Assembly (NCBI RefSeq): GCF_009729855.1
Contig: NZ_WODA01000008.1
Coordinates: forward strand, 103,805-167,804
DNA from: Agromyces luteolus
GTDB lineage: Bacteria; Actinomycetota; Actinomycetes; Actinomycetales; Microbacteriaceae
DNA: 64,000 bases
Direction of reading: 5' to 3'
Within the stretch, counting starts at the first letter, position 1; every line of letters starts with the position of its first letter. A model generated the notes under the pieces. It was not told the origin of the DNA, did no database searches, and saw nothing but the letters and a program-made list of their open reading frames with translations. Below, piece after piece: positions 50,486-60,234 of this stretch. The position numbers and the translations under genes were made by a program.

Positions 50486-50558
50486 TCCTCCATAGCTCAA
50501 TTGGCAGAGCAATCGGCTGTTAACCGATAGGTTCTTGGTTCGAGTCCAAGTGGGGGAG
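50486..50558 (+). tRNA. tRNA-Asn (GTT)
   Basis: A 73-nt cloverleaf. The acceptor stem TCCTCCA pairs with TGGGGGA (one T-G pair), the D-arm is GCTC/GAGC, the anticodon loop CTGTTAA carries GTT, and the T-arm is TTGG-TTCGAGT-CCAA. The discriminator is G at 50558 and CCA is not encoded. Confidence 0.96.
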
Positions 50559-50652
50559 CTTCTTCGGCCCGGACCACCTCGTCCGGGCCGTTCTCGTTCC
50601 CCGGTGCACTCCGATTTGCGTGCGGACGCCGACTGCGGGTCAACTTGGATCC

Positions 50653-51360
50653 GTGCCCGGACCCGACGTCGACGCCTCGATCCGCGGTGCCCGACGCGAC
50701 GGGATCGCCGTGGGGCTCGCGACGGCCGCCTACGGCATCTCGTTCGGCGCCCTCTCGGTCGCGTCGGGGCTCGACGTCTGGCAAACGTGCTTCCTCAGCC
50801 TCGTGATGTTCACGGGCGGGTCGCAGTTCGCACTCGTCGGCGTGATCGGCGCCGGCGGGGTCGCCGCCGGCGGCTCGGCGATCGCGGCCGCCGCCCTGCT
50901 CGGCGTGCGGAACGTCGTCTACGGCATGCGCATGCGACCCGTGGTCGGCGAGCACGGCCTCGCGCACCGCATCGCCGCGGCCTGGCTGACCATCGACGAG
51001 TCGACGGCCGTGGCGCTCGCGCAGGCGAACGAGCGTGCCGCACGGGTCGGATTCTGGGTGACCGGCCTCGCGATCTTCATCGGGTGGAACCTCACCACCC
51101 TCGCCGGCGCGCTCATCGGCGACGCGCTCGGCGACACGCGGGCCTACGGGCTCGACGCCGCGGCTGCCGCCGCGTTCCTCGGCCTGCTCTGGCCGCGACT
51201 GAAGCGCGTCCAGGCGGGGGCGACCGCCGTGCTCGCGGCGGTCGTCGCGACGGTTGCGACACCGGTCCTGACGCCCGGTCTCCCCGTGCTCGTCGCGGCC
51301 GCCGTGGCGCTCGTCGTCGGGTGGTTCGACCTCTTCCGCAGGCGGGAGGCCGCGCGATGA
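50653..51360 (+). CDS. azlC: AzlC family branched-chain amino acid exporter, large subunit
   Basis: The 235-residue membrane protein has GIAVGLATAAYGISFGALSV, the conserved FTGGSQFALVGVIG segment and RNVVYGMRM, followed by further helices, as in AzlC/YgaZ. With AzlD it exports branched-chain or related amino acids. GTG 50653 is chosen; another in-frame GTG at 50620 would add 11 residues. The stop overlaps azlD by 4 bases. It lies 94 bases after tRNA-Asn. Confidence 0.9.
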   Translation: MPGPDVDASIRGARRDGIAVGLATAAYGISFGALSVASGLDVWQTCFLSLVMFTGGSQFALVGVIGAGGVAAGGSAIAAAALLGVRNVVYGMRMRPVVGEHGLAHRIAAAWLTIDESTAVALAQANERAARVGFWVTGLAIFIGWNLTTLAGALIGDALGDTRAYGLDAAAAAAFLGLLWPRLKRVQAGATAVLAAVVATVATPVLTPGLPVLVAAAVALVVGWFDLFRRREAAR

Positions 51361-51662
51361 CCGTCTGGCACGTCATCCTGCTCGCGACCGCGGCGACGCT
51401 CGCGCTGAAGCTCGCCGGGCACCTCGTGCCCGCGTCGTTCCTCGAGCGCGAGCGGCCGGCGCGCATCGCGGACCTGCTCACGGTCGCCCTCCTCGCGGCG
51501 CTCATCGCCGTGCAGACGCTCGCGGTGGGCCAGACGCTGGTCGTCGACGCCCGCGTGCCGGCGCTCGTGGTCGCCGCGGCGCTCTACGCCGTGCGCACGC
51601 CCTTCATCGTCGTGGTCGCGGCGGCCGCCCTCGTGGCGGCGGGCATCCGCTACGTCGCCTGA
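51357..51662 (+). CDS. azlD: AzlD family branched-chain amino acid exporter, small subunit
   Basis: The 101-residue protein has four hydrophobic helices and the motif LVPASFLERERPARIADLLT typical of AzlD/YgaH. It is coupled to azlC (ATGA) and is needed with it for export. It converges on def, with 49 bases between the stops. Confidence 0.9.
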   Translation: MTVWHVILLATAATLALKLAGHLVPASFLERERPARIADLLTVALLAALIAVQTLAVGQTLVVDARVPALVVAAALYAVRTPFIVVVAAAALVAAGIRYVA

Positions 51663-51711
51663 GCGGCCGCGCGTCGGTGCCGCGACGGGCGAGGCGAGCG
51701 GATGCGTCGGC

Positions 51712-52278
51712 TCATGCGTCGAGGTCGTCGACGCCCGGCGTCCAGCTGGAACCCGGCCGACCCCAGCCGCGCTTGCGCGTGATCTTCTGCACGATGCGCT
51801 GGTCGTGGTCGTCGAGCCGGTCCATGTAGAGCACGCCGTCGAGGTGGTCGTACTCGTGCTGGAAGATGCGGGCGAGCCATCCGTCGGCGACGATCTCGAA
51901 CGGTTCGCCCTCGAGGTCGGTGGCGCGCAGGATGGCGCGTTCCGCGCGGCGCAGCGCGAACCGCTCGCCCGGGAACGAGAGGCACCCCTCGGACTCGTCG
52001 TCCTCGTCGGGCATGCCCGGCACGGGCGGCGAGATCCACAGCTCGGGGTTGATGGCGACGCCGCGCCACTCGCGGTCGTCCTCATCCGTCCAGCCGAAGG
52101 TGAACAGCCGGAGCGGGACGCCGACCTGCGGCCCCGCGAGGCCGACGCCCGGCGCGGCATCCATCGTCTCGAACATGTCGCGCACCAGGGTGCGGATCTC
52201 GTCGTCGATGGTCTCGACCGGCGAGGCCGGCGCATGGAGCACGGGGTCGCCCGTGATTCGGATCGGGAGCACGGCCAT
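51712..52278 (-). CDS. def: peptide deformylase
   Basis: The 188-residue metalloenzyme removes N-formyl groups from nascent proteins. All three motifs are present: GVGLAGPQVG, EGCLSFPG (metal Cys) and QHEYDHLDG (metal His and catalytic Glu). It has a longer acidic insertion (PGMPDEDDESEG) before motif 2. TATCCT (52285-52290, minus strand) is six bases before the ATG, back to back with the promoter of the divergent transporter gene. Confidence 0.96.
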   Translation of the reverse strand: MAVLPIRITGDPVLHAPASPVETIDDEIRTLVRDMFETMDAAPGVGLAGPQVGVPLRLFTFGWTDEDDREWRGVAINPELWISPPVPGMPDEDDESEGCLSFPGERFALRRAERAILRATDLEGEPFEIVADGWLARIFQHEYDHLDGVLYMDRLDDHDQRIVQKITRKRGWGRPGSSWTPGVDDLDA

Positions 52279-52318
52279 TCGCCAAGGATATCGGCGGGGC
52301 AGCCGGTAGGGTCGAGGG

Positions 52319-53236
52319 GTGGATCCGGACCTCAGCGAACTCACCGAGCTGATCCCGCTCGATCCGACGCAGTTCATCGGCATCCCGCTCGCGCTCGTCG
52401 GGGCGGTCTTCCTGTCGCTCGGGGCCCAGTTCCAGCACCGCGGCGTGGTCAAGGTCGAGGCGAACACGGCCGACACCCTCGGCAAGGGACTGAACGGCAA
52501 GCAGCTCGCGCTGCTGCTCGCCCGACCCTCGTGGGTGCTCGGCACGCTCATGCTCGGGCTCGCGATCGTCTTCCAGCTCTCGAGCCTCTACTTCGCGCCG
52601 CTGATCGTGGTGCAGCCGCTCGGCGCGCTCGCGCTCGTGATCACGTCGATCCTCAACTCGCGCATCAACAAGGTGAGCCTGAATCGCAAGTCCGTCATCG
52701 CGATCGTGATGTGCGTCGGCGGCGTGTTCGTCTTCGTCGGCGTGGCCGCGTTCACCGCGGTCGACAAGCCGGTGCAGGCGCGCCAGCTCATCACGATCCT
52801 GATCATCCTCCTCGTGGTGCTCGCCGCAGCGGCGATCACGTTCGCGCTGTTCCGCCGTCGCATCCGCGCAATTTTCTACGTGCTCATGGCGGGCGTGCTC
52901 TACGGGTTCGTCGCGACGCTCGCGAAGGTCGTGCTCTCGCGCGTCGACCAGGGCGAGTTCGACTGGCTGACGTTCCTCTGCGTGATCGCGTTGCTCGCGG
53001 CCACGGGGCTCGGCGCGTACTTCGTGCAGAACGCGTACGCGAGCGGCCCGCCCGACCTCGTGATCGCCGGCCTCACCGTCGTCGACCCGATGGTCGCGGT
53101 CCTCATCGGCATCGTGGTGCTCGACGAGGCGTCGCAGGCGCCGCCGTGGGCGATCGCGGTGTTCGTCGTGACGGGCGCGGTCGCGATCTGGGGCGTGTTC
53201 CTGCTGGCGAAGAACCACCCGCAGACGCGACTCTGA
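52319..53236 (+). CDS. DMT-superfamily membrane transporter (NIPA/EamA-like)
   Basis: The 305-residue protein has about nine or ten helices in the drug/metabolite-transporter pattern, with LSLGAQFQHRGVVKVE, VVQPLGALALVITSILNSRI and VVDPMVAVLIGIVVLDE. The LGAQFQHRG and PLGAL segments resemble NIPA-like members linked to magnesium, but the substrate is not known. TAGGGT (52307-52312) lies six bases before the GTG, consistent with a leaderless transcript. Confidence 0.86.
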   Translation: MDPDLSELTELIPLDPTQFIGIPLALVGAVFLSLGAQFQHRGVVKVEANTADTLGKGLNGKQLALLLARPSWVLGTLMLGLAIVFQLSSLYFAPLIVVQPLGALALVITSILNSRINKVSLNRKSVIAIVMCVGGVFVFVGVAAFTAVDKPVQARQLITILIILLVVLAAAAITFALFRRRIRAIFYVLMAGVLYGFVATLAKVVLSRVDQGEFDWLTFLCVIALLAATGLGAYFVQNAYASGPPDLVIAGLTVVDPMVAVLIGIVVLDEASQAPPWAIAVFVVTGAVAIWGVFLLAKNHPQTRL

Positions 53237-53430
53237 GTGCGGTGCGCTGCGAGCCGCGTTCGTGCGTCGCGCCGCTCATCCGAGCACGCCCAGGCGTGTG
53301 AGATCGTCGCTGCGGAGGGTGCTCTCGTAGACTAGGGTCGGATGAACCCCGCCCACGCGGCCAGTCTTCACCCCGACGGGCCAGGTATTCGGCCCCACCC
53401 CGTTCCACGAACAGCGAGGTACAGCACCAC

Positions 53431-54672
53431 GTGTCCGACTCAACGAGCGTGTCCGCCGACCCCGGCCCGGAGCGCCCGCTCCGGATCCTGATCGGCGCCG
53501 ACACCTTCGCGCCCGACGTCAACGGAGCCGCCCGCTTCGCCGAGCGGCTCGCCGCCGGACTCGTCGAGCGCGGGCACGACGTGCACATCGTCGCCCCCGC
53601 CGCGAGCCGCAAGCACGGCACGTGGAAGGAGGTCCACGAGGGCCAGGAGCTCACGGCGCACCGACTGCTGAGCTGGCGCTGGTACCCGCACGACTGGCTG
53701 CGCTTCGCGCTGCCGTGGCGGATCAAGCAGAACAGCGCCCGCATCCTCGACGAGGTGAAGCCCGACGTCGTCCACTTCCAGTCGCACATCGTCGTCGGTC
53801 GCGGCCTCTCGATCGAGGCCGCGAAGCGCGGCATCCGCATCGTCGGCACGAACCACTTCATGCCCGAGAACATGCTCGAGTTCACGCTGATCCCGAAGGC
53901 GTGGCAGGACTGGTCGGTCGGGCTCGCGTGGAAGGCCGCGCGACGCACGTTCGGGCGGGCCGAGTCCGTCACGACTCCGACGCGCCGGGCCGCCGACTTC
54001 CTCGAGAAGTACACGGGCCTTCGCGGCGTGCACGCCATCTCGTGCGGCATCGACGCGCACAAGTACTCGCCGAACTGGGAGCCGCGCACCGAGAACCGCA
54101 TCGTCTTCGTCGGCCGCGTGACCGGCGAGAAGCAGATCGACGTGCTCCTGCGCGCCGTGACGCTGCTGCCGGCCGAGCTCGACGTCAAGGTCGACATCGT
54201 GGGCGGCGGCGACCAGAAGCGCAACCTCGAGCACCTCGCCGTCGAGCTCGGCATCGCCGACCGCGTCACCTTCACCGGCTACGTCACCGACGAGGAGCTC
54301 CGCGAGGCGTACCACCGCGCGTCGGTGCTCGCGATGCCCTCGATCGCCGAGCTCCAGAGCATCGTCACCATGGAGGCCATGGCCTCCGCGCTGCCCGTCG
54401 TCGCCGCGAACGCGATGGCCCTGCCCCACCTCGTGCACCACGGCGAGAACGGCTACCTGTTCGAGCCCGGCGACCCGAAGGACCTCGCCGACATGCTCCG
54501 CACGGTGCTCGAGGCCGCACCCGACGACTACAACGCCATGAAGGCGCAGTCGCTGAAGCTCATCAAGGCGCACGACATCACCCGCACGCTCGACACCTTC
54601 GAGAGTCTGTATCGTGGTGAGCGCGTGACCGATCCGGTCACCGAGTCGATCCCGGTCATAGTCCCCGACTGA
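53431..54672 (+). CDS. GT4 family glycosyltransferase
   Basis: The 413-residue GT-B glycosyltransferase has an N-terminal acceptor domain (TFAPDVNGAARFAERLAAGL, VVHFQSHIVVGRGL) and a C-terminal nucleotide-sugar domain (RIVFVGRVTGEKQIDVLLRA, SIAELQSIVTMEAMASALPV with the E-x7-E motif). It resembles the mannosyltransferases of phosphatidylinositol mannoside or glycolipid synthesis in actinobacteria; donor and acceptor are unproven. TAGGGT at 53333-53338 lies about 90 bases upstream. A tRNA gene follows 10 bases after the stop. Confidence 0.9.
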   Translation: MSDSTSVSADPGPERPLRILIGADTFAPDVNGAARFAERLAAGLVERGHDVHIVAPAASRKHGTWKEVHEGQELTAHRLLSWRWYPHDWLRFALPWRIKQNSARILDEVKPDVVHFQSHIVVGRGLSIEAAKRGIRIVGTNHFMPENMLEFTLIPKAWQDWSVGLAWKAARRTFGRAESVTTPTRRAADFLEKYTGLRGVHAISCGIDAHKYSPNWEPRTENRIVFVGRVTGEKQIDVLLRAVTLLPAELDVKVDIVGGGDQKRNLEHLAVELGIADRVTFTGYVTDEELREAYHRASVLAMPSIAELQSIVTMEAMASALPVVAANAMALPHLVHHGENGYLFEPGDPKDLADMLRTVLEAAPDDYNAMKAQSLKLIKAHDITRTLDTFESLYRGERVTDPVTESIPVIVPD

Positions 54673-54682
54673 GGTCGCTCGC

Positions 54683-54756
54683 GGGGCGGTAGCTCAGCCG
54701 GTTAGAGCAGTGGACTCATAATCCATCGGTCACCAGTTCAAGTCTGGTCCGCCCCA
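54683..54756 (+). tRNA. tRNA with CAT anticodon (elongator Met or Ile2)
   Basis: A 74-nt cloverleaf. The acceptor stem GGGGCGG pairs perfectly with CCGCCCC, the D-arm is GCTC/GAGC, the anticodon loop is CTCATAA, and the T-arm is ACCAG/CTGGT. The discriminator is A. The normal 1-72 G-C pair and the GTGGA/TCCAT anticodon stem exclude initiator tRNA. Whether C34 is lysidinylated (Ile2) cannot be decided here. It is the boundary between conserved genes and the accessory island. Confidence 0.94.
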
Positions 54757-55407
54757 CAAATACCTGATCAAACAGCATTTCTGCCGACGCTTGTGGCCGC
54801 CGTCAAGGGCCGTTCGACAGCACTAGACGGGATCAGAGGGGTTTTCGGTTGAGGTAGAGCCCGGTGGGCGTGAGATCGAACGGTCTCGGGTGATCATCAT
54901 CGGCGGTATGGTGCTCGCGCTCGTCCAGGCCGGGCGATCGCAGGCACTCTCACTCAGGGGAGCGGGACTGTGAAACTCATCATCGTCACCGACCTCACTC
55001 CTGAACACCCCAGAACTCTTGGTGTCGGGGAAGATCCCGATCGCCTTACGGCTGAAGCGCGCGATTCTCTGGAGCCATGCTGTCCCGAGGAGCTCGTCCT
55101 TCGCAAGGCCGCTTAGGCGCGTCAGTGCGGACGGGCACAGGCTGTCGTTGAGCCCGAACCTATTGCAAAACTGCGCCAGCGAGGCCATCCTTCACACAGG
55201 AGGCACGGCAGCTCATAAGCGGGGGGTCGAAATGCAGCTGAGCCTAGGCAACACTTGTGTGCAAACCAACAACATTTTCGAGCAGCTGAACGCCGCTGAA
55301 TGAAGCCAAGTTTGTGGCGAAGCTCCTAGTCGCCAAACGCGGGTCCAAGATATCGACCGCGGGCGACTGGAGAGCCGGCTGCAGGCTGATCGCGTTCGGG
55401 ACCGGTA
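54757..55407 (+). other. AT-richer junction region after the tRNA, no confident gene
   Basis: These 651 bases differ from the rest of the window: more A/T, weak GC3 periodicity, and short overlapping frames on both strands. A minus-strand frame ends at 54838 with the gene-like tail DLTPTGLYLNRKPL but is cut by an in-frame stop about 40 codons upstream, so it could be a gene remnant. One small plus-strand frame (54970-55116) has a good ribosome site. I found no integrase, IS end, or duplicate of the tRNA 3' end. Confidence 0.6.
54970..55116 (+). CDS. possible 48-residue small protein
   Basis: The GTG-initiated frame has AGGGGAG seven bases upstream. The product starts MKLIIVTDLTPEHPRTLGVG and ends with EPCCPEELVLRKAA, containing a CC pair and many acidic residues. 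Codon use is less GC3-biased than the neighbours. No family is recognised. It could be a small regulatory or precursor peptide of the island, or chance. Confidence 0.35.
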   Translation: MKLIIVTDLTPEHPRTLGVGEDPDRLTAEARDSLEPCCPEELVLRKAA

Positions 55408-56718
<1,311 letters not shown>

Positions 56719-56721
56719 GAC

Positions 56722-57261
56722 TTAGGACTGCCCGTAGCCCGCCTCGGCCTCCAGCTCGGCGGCGAGCTCGCGGAGGAACTCCGCCATCTCCAACAGCTCG
56801 TGCTCGATGTCGGCGCCGGTGCGTGAGGCCGACTTCTGCGGGAGGCTGATCCGGAGCTGCGTCGCATAGTTGTCGCGGATCTGGCCCTCGATGAGGTTGC
56901 CGAGCTGGGTCGGGCACTGCCAGCGAGGGATCCTGTCGGCCGCCGCTGTCACCGTAATCGTGCCTGGCAGGCGATACCAGGTCCTCGGACGTGGGACGCG
57001 CTTCCGCGGCCGCCAGGCCGCCACGATCGTGCGGAGCTCGCCCGAGTCTGCCGCGAGGATCTCGTAGCGGGTCCGCGTGGCGTCGACGGGGCGGTAGGTG
57101 AGGAGCTGCGGCGTGATGGCGGCGCGCGCCGCGTTGCGTCTGACGAGCTGACGAATGCCGTCCGAGATCCCGTCGGCGTTGTGGGGCTTGATCTCGGCCA
57201 CGACGCGCTTGCGTGGGAACTTCACGAGGTCCTGCGGCCAGGGCCTGACATCGATGGTCAT
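56722..57261 (-). CDS. hypothetical protein, last gene of the island operon
   Basis: The 179-residue soluble protein is rich in Arg and charged residues (VKFPRKRVVAEIKPHNADGI, RTWYRLPGTITVTAAADRIP) and ends in an Ala/Glu-rich, probably helical segment (EMAEFLRELAAELEAEAG). No signal peptide, membrane segment or known motif is visible. ATG 57261 has AAGGAG upstream and overlaps the M20 gene stop by 4 bases, so it belongs to the operon. The function is unknown. Confidence 0.75.
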   Translation of the reverse strand: MTIDVRPWPQDLVKFPRKRVVAEIKPHNADGISDGIRQLVRRNAARAAITPQLLTYRPVDATRTRYEILAADSGELRTIVAAWRPRKRVPRPRTWYRLPGTITVTAAADRIPRWQCPTQLGNLIEGQIRDNYATQLRISLPQKSASRTGADIEHELLEMAEFLRELAAELEAEAGYGQS

Positions 57262-58412
57262 GATTGTTCTCCTTGTGGTCGTCTGGACGCCCACACGTCC
57301 AGGACGGTGAGGGCGAGCAGGGTGGCTCCGTCGAGCACCGCACGGTCCCCGGCCGGCGACCCCGCGGCCCGCGTGAAGGCGCGCGAATGAGGTGCGACGT
57401 CGCCGATGGCGAGCTTGGGGTGTGCGACGGGGACGACGTGGCTCACGTTGCCGAGGTCGGTGCTGCCGGCGGTGAGCAGGTCGCGCGGGTCGGCGGCCCG
57501 CGGTGACCGGCCGAGGTCGCGCAGGTGTCGCTCCAGGGAAGCCGCCAGCCGGCGGTCGGTGCGCAGCTCCCGGTAAACCCGACCTGCGGGCACGACGCGC
57601 GACGTGCACCCGGTCGCCAGTGCCCCGGCGCGCGCGGACCGGGCGACGAGATCGGCCAGCCGTTCGAGGCCGGCCGTGGTCCCCGCGCGGGTCATCACGC
57701 GCAGTTCGGCGTCCTCCGGCACCACGTTAGGCGCCGTACCGCCGCGGACCAGCACGGCGGTAACCTGCTCGCCATGGCCAAGGCCGGACCGTGCCGAGCC
57801 CAACGCCTGGTACGCGAACACGGCAGCGTCGAGAGCGTTGCGGCCGCTGCCCGGCGCCATCGCCGCGTGGGCGGCGCGACCCCGGAAGAGGACCGAGGAG
57901 GACGCCGCGGCCCGGAAGGGCGCGCGGACCTGGTCATGCGGACCGGGGTGGACGAGCAGCGCGGCCGCGGCGCCGTCGAAGGCGTGTCGGCGCAGCAGCT
58001 CGATCTTCCCGCCGCCGCCCTCCTCGGCGGGCGTGCCGAGCGCGACGACCCGCCCGCCCGCGGAACCTGCCAGCGGGGCCAGGGCGGCAGCAGCACCGGC
58101 CGCCGCCGCCGCCACCACGTTGTGCCCGCACCCGTGGCCGAGCCCCGGGAGTGCGTCGTACTCGCAGCACAGCACCACCAGCGGTCCGGTGGTGCCCGCG
58201 GTCGCACGGAACGCGGTCGGCAGGCCGTACGCCGGCAGCTCGACCTCGAGCCCCGCGCCAGCGAGGTAGGCGGCCAGCCGTCGGCTCGACCGGTGCTCGC
58301 CCCAGGCCGGCTCGGGGTGGGCGTGCAGGTCGTGGGAAAGCGCGAGCAGGCCGGGTGCGAGGCGCCGTACGGCACTCCGCAAGTCGGCCCGTGGCGGGGC
58401 CAGGGTGGTCAT
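57258..58412 (-). CDS. M20D family amidohydrolase/peptidase
   Basis: The 384-residue protein is a two-metal M20 hydrolase. It has LSHDLHAHPEPAWGEHRSSR, the metal-binding CEYDALPGLGHGCGHNVV, GTPAEEGGGGK, and the dimerisation domain beginning near VLFRGRAAHAAMAPGSGRNA. The EYDALPGLGHGCGHN and TPAEEGG motifs resemble AbgB/PM20D2-type enzymes, which cleave aminoacyl or acyl amide bonds. There is no signal peptide, so it is cytoplasmic. The start at 58412 overlaps the amidohydrolase stop by 4 bases. The substrate is unknown, possibly an N-acyl or dipeptide product of the neighbouring enzymes. Confidence 0.9.
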   Translation of the reverse strand: MTTLAPPRADLRSAVRRLAPGLLALSHDLHAHPEPAWGEHRSSRRLAAYLAGAGLEVELPAYGLPTAFRATAGTTGPLVVLCCEYDALPGLGHGCGHNVVAAAAAGAAAALAPLAGSAGGRVVALGTPAEEGGGGKIELLRRHAFDGAAAALLVHPGPHDQVRAPFRAAASSSVLFRGRAAHAAMAPGSGRNALDAAVFAYQALGSARSGLGHGEQVTAVLVRGGTAPNVVPEDAELRVMTRAGTTAGLERLADLVARSARAGALATGCTSRVVPAGRVYRELRTDRRLAASLERHLRDLGRSPRAADPRDLLTAGSTDLGNVSHVVPVAHPKLAIGDVAPHSRAFTRAAGSPAGDRAVLDGATLLALTVLDVWASRRPQGEQS

Positions 58413-59197
58413 GCCGCTCGCCGATCCTCGAGGCGCCGGCGGCGGCGCGCCCGGAACCGCCGCCGTGCCGGAGCCGTGAGCCGGAGCACATTGCCGGCCA
58501 GCACGTCGCGCAGTCCGGCGGCGTCCACCGGCAGCGACAGCGCCTTCGCCAGCTCGATACCCGGGTGGAGGAACGGGCCGTCGCTGCCGAAGAGCACCTT
58601 TCGCGGCCCGGCCCGGCGTACGGCGTCCTCCAGCAGGTCGTAATAGCGCACTCCTGACGTGTCGGTGAAGACGTTGGGCAGCCGCACCAGCTGGTCGACG
58701 AACGCGCATTGCGCTTTCCAGTCGTCGGCGAAAGACGACAGGTGCGGGATCACCCAGGCCACGTCGGGGTAGGCGCGGGCGACCATCTCGACGGTCGCAG
58801 TGTCGCCCGCTGGGTCGTAGAGCACGGGAAGTCCCCACCGGCGCGCCGCCTCGGCCACCTCACGGGTGATCCGCGCGTCGTGGGCGTGTACCTTGATCCC
58901 GCAGAAGCCCTGCCGCACGCCCGTCGCCACTCGCTCGGCGACGCGGCCCGACTCGGTCCGCGTGTTGACGAACAGGTAGCCGAGGAATCCGGGGCGGGTG
59001 GCGATGATGCGGGCGATCTCGGCGTTCGCGCGCGGATAGTCGGACGTGAGCGGGGGCATTATCACCGCGCCGCGGATCCCGGCGGGGCGGGCTCGGCTCA
59101 AGTAGAGCGGCAGGGACCCCTCCGTGTCCCAGGGGCCGCGCAGCCCGTCGCCCGTCCCGATGTGGACGTGCGCGTCGATGACCAGCGGCCGGCTCAT
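58409..59197 (-). CDS. amidohydrolase_2 family metal-dependent hydrolase
   Basis: The 262-residue TIM-barrel protein has the metal motif IDAHVHIGTG at the N-terminus, GIKVHAHDARI, AWVIPHLSSF and FGSDGPFLHP. These match the Amidohydro-rel (amidohydrolase 2, ACMSD-like) family of hydrolases and decarboxylases. ATG 59197 is chosen for its GAGGAG ribosome site and because the metal motif comes right after; upstream frame is antisense noise. It overlaps the PLP-enzyme gene by 4 bases. Confidence 0.88.
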   Translation of the reverse strand: MSRPLVIDAHVHIGTGDGLRGPWDTEGSLPLYLSRARPAGIRGAVIMPPLTSDYPRANAEIARIIATRPGFLGYLFVNTRTESGRVAERVATGVRQGFCGIKVHAHDARITREVAEAARRWGLPVLYDPAGDTATVEMVARAYPDVAWVIPHLSSFADDWKAQCAFVDQLVRLPNVFTDTSGVRYYDLLEDAVRRAGPRKVLFGSDGPFLHPGIELAKALSLPVDAAGLRDVLAGNVLRLTAPARRRFRARRRRRLEDRRAA

Positions 59198-60234
59198 GCC
59201 GCGCTCCTCGTCACGGCCGCCCGGAGCGCCCGGTCCAGCCGGCGCAGCTCCGCGTCGCCGTGGTCGGCGCGCAGGCAGATGGTCAGCGTCGGACGGCCGG
59301 TGCATCGCCCCGTGGTGGCGAGCGAGCGGATGCCGGAGGACGCGAGGGCCCGGTGGATCTCGAGCGGTTCGCTGTGGCCGCCTTCGGTGGCGACCACCGG
59401 GAAGGGCACGCCCAGCGGTCGCAGGTGGAGCTCCTCGAGGGTGCGGCGGGCGCGGAGCACCAGTCGCGCCAGCCGCGCCCGACGGCCGTCGAGCGAGTCG
59501 TCGGCGACGGCGCTTCGCAGGGCGGCAATGTCGGCAGCGGTGGGCGGTCCTGCATGGATCCGCGCGGGGCCTTCTCGGCGTACCCGCTCGATCCGCGCCG
59601 CGGGTCCGGCGACCACCGCGAGCGGGGCCGAGAGCCCCTTCGCGAGGGACGCGACGGTGAGCCCCGGCTCCACGTCGAGCCAGGCCGCCGTGCCGCCGCC
59701 ACCGGTGCCGAGGATCCGCGACGACGTGTCGCGCACGCCCAGCACGCCCGCCGCGAGGGTGTCGTCGACGACCAGCTCACCGTCGTGCCGGCGCGCGACG
59801 TCGGCCAGGTCGCGCAGCGGTGCGGGCTTCAGGCAGGAGCCGCACAGGCCGTCGGTGACGAGGACGACGTGTCGGTGCCGGCTGGCCTTGCGGGCCGCGT
59901 CGTGGGCATCGTGGTGGCGGAAGGTCACCGGGCCCGCGCCGGGCAGCGCGGAGACGACCGCGCCGACCGCCCACTGGCCGATCGGGTAGATCGCCTCGTC
60001 CAGCAGGATCGTCGCGCCCGGTGCACGGGTCGCCAGTGCGTCGACCAGTCCGTGCAGGCTGGTCCGCGCGAGCACCCCGTCCGCGGCGCCGATTCGCCGC
60101 GCCACGGTGTGCGCGAGCGGTCGGCCGGCCTCCCGGTCTTCCACCACTGCCGGCCGCCCGGTCGTCAGCGCCGCCGACGTGCCGGACGGCCGGAGGCCGA
60201 GGAAATGGGCAGAGGTGAAATCGCCCTCACGCAC
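59194..60234 (-). CDS. PLP-dependent enzyme of the alpha-oxoamine synthase fold
   Basis: The 346-residue fold-type I PLP enzyme has an N-terminal AHFLGLRPSG that parallels the NYLGL of AONS/KBL enzymes. It also has TILLDEAIYPIGQWAVGA, VTDGLCGSCLKPAPLRDLAD, VDDTLAAGVLG (Asp contacting the PLP ring nitrogen) and the Schiff-base lysine in ASLAKGLSAPLA. It is about 50 residues shorter than 8-amino-7-oxononanoate synthases. GTG 60234 is chosen because the AONS-like motif follows; it overlaps the preceding stop by 8 bases. It may condense an amino acid with an acyl thioester, or act as an aminotransferase; the substrate is unknown. Confidence 0.82.
   Translation of the reverse strand: MREGDFTSAHFLGLRPSGTSAALTTGRPAVVEDREAGRPLAHTVARRIGAADGVLARTSLHGLVDALATRAPGATILLDEAIYPIGQWAVGAVVSALPGAGPVTFRHHDAHDAARKASRHRHVVLVTDGLCGSCLKPAPLRDLADVARRHDGELVVDDTLAAGVLGVRDTSSRILGTGGGGTAAWLDVEPGLTVASLAKGLSAPLAVVAGPAARIERVRREGPARIHAGPPTAADIAALRSAVADDSLDGRRARLARLVLRARRTLEELHLRPLGVPFPVVATEGGHSEPLEIHRALASSGIRSLATTGRCTGRPTLTICLRADHGDAELRRLDRALRAAVTRSAA

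Noticed and set aside
54683..54756. Initiator tRNA-fMet
   Set aside because: It has a normal 1-72 base pair and lacks the three G-C pairs in the anticodon stem that mark initiators.
54838..55188. Minus-strand frames in the junction region, including one ending LTPTGLYLNRKPL
   Set aside because: No ribosome site, an internal stop in the gene-like frame, and no recognisable family; kept only as a possible remnant in the junction entry.
55231..55302. 23-codon frame starting MQLSLGNTCVQ with a G-rich stretch upstream
   Set aside because: Too short, no conservation evidence, and no coding bias.
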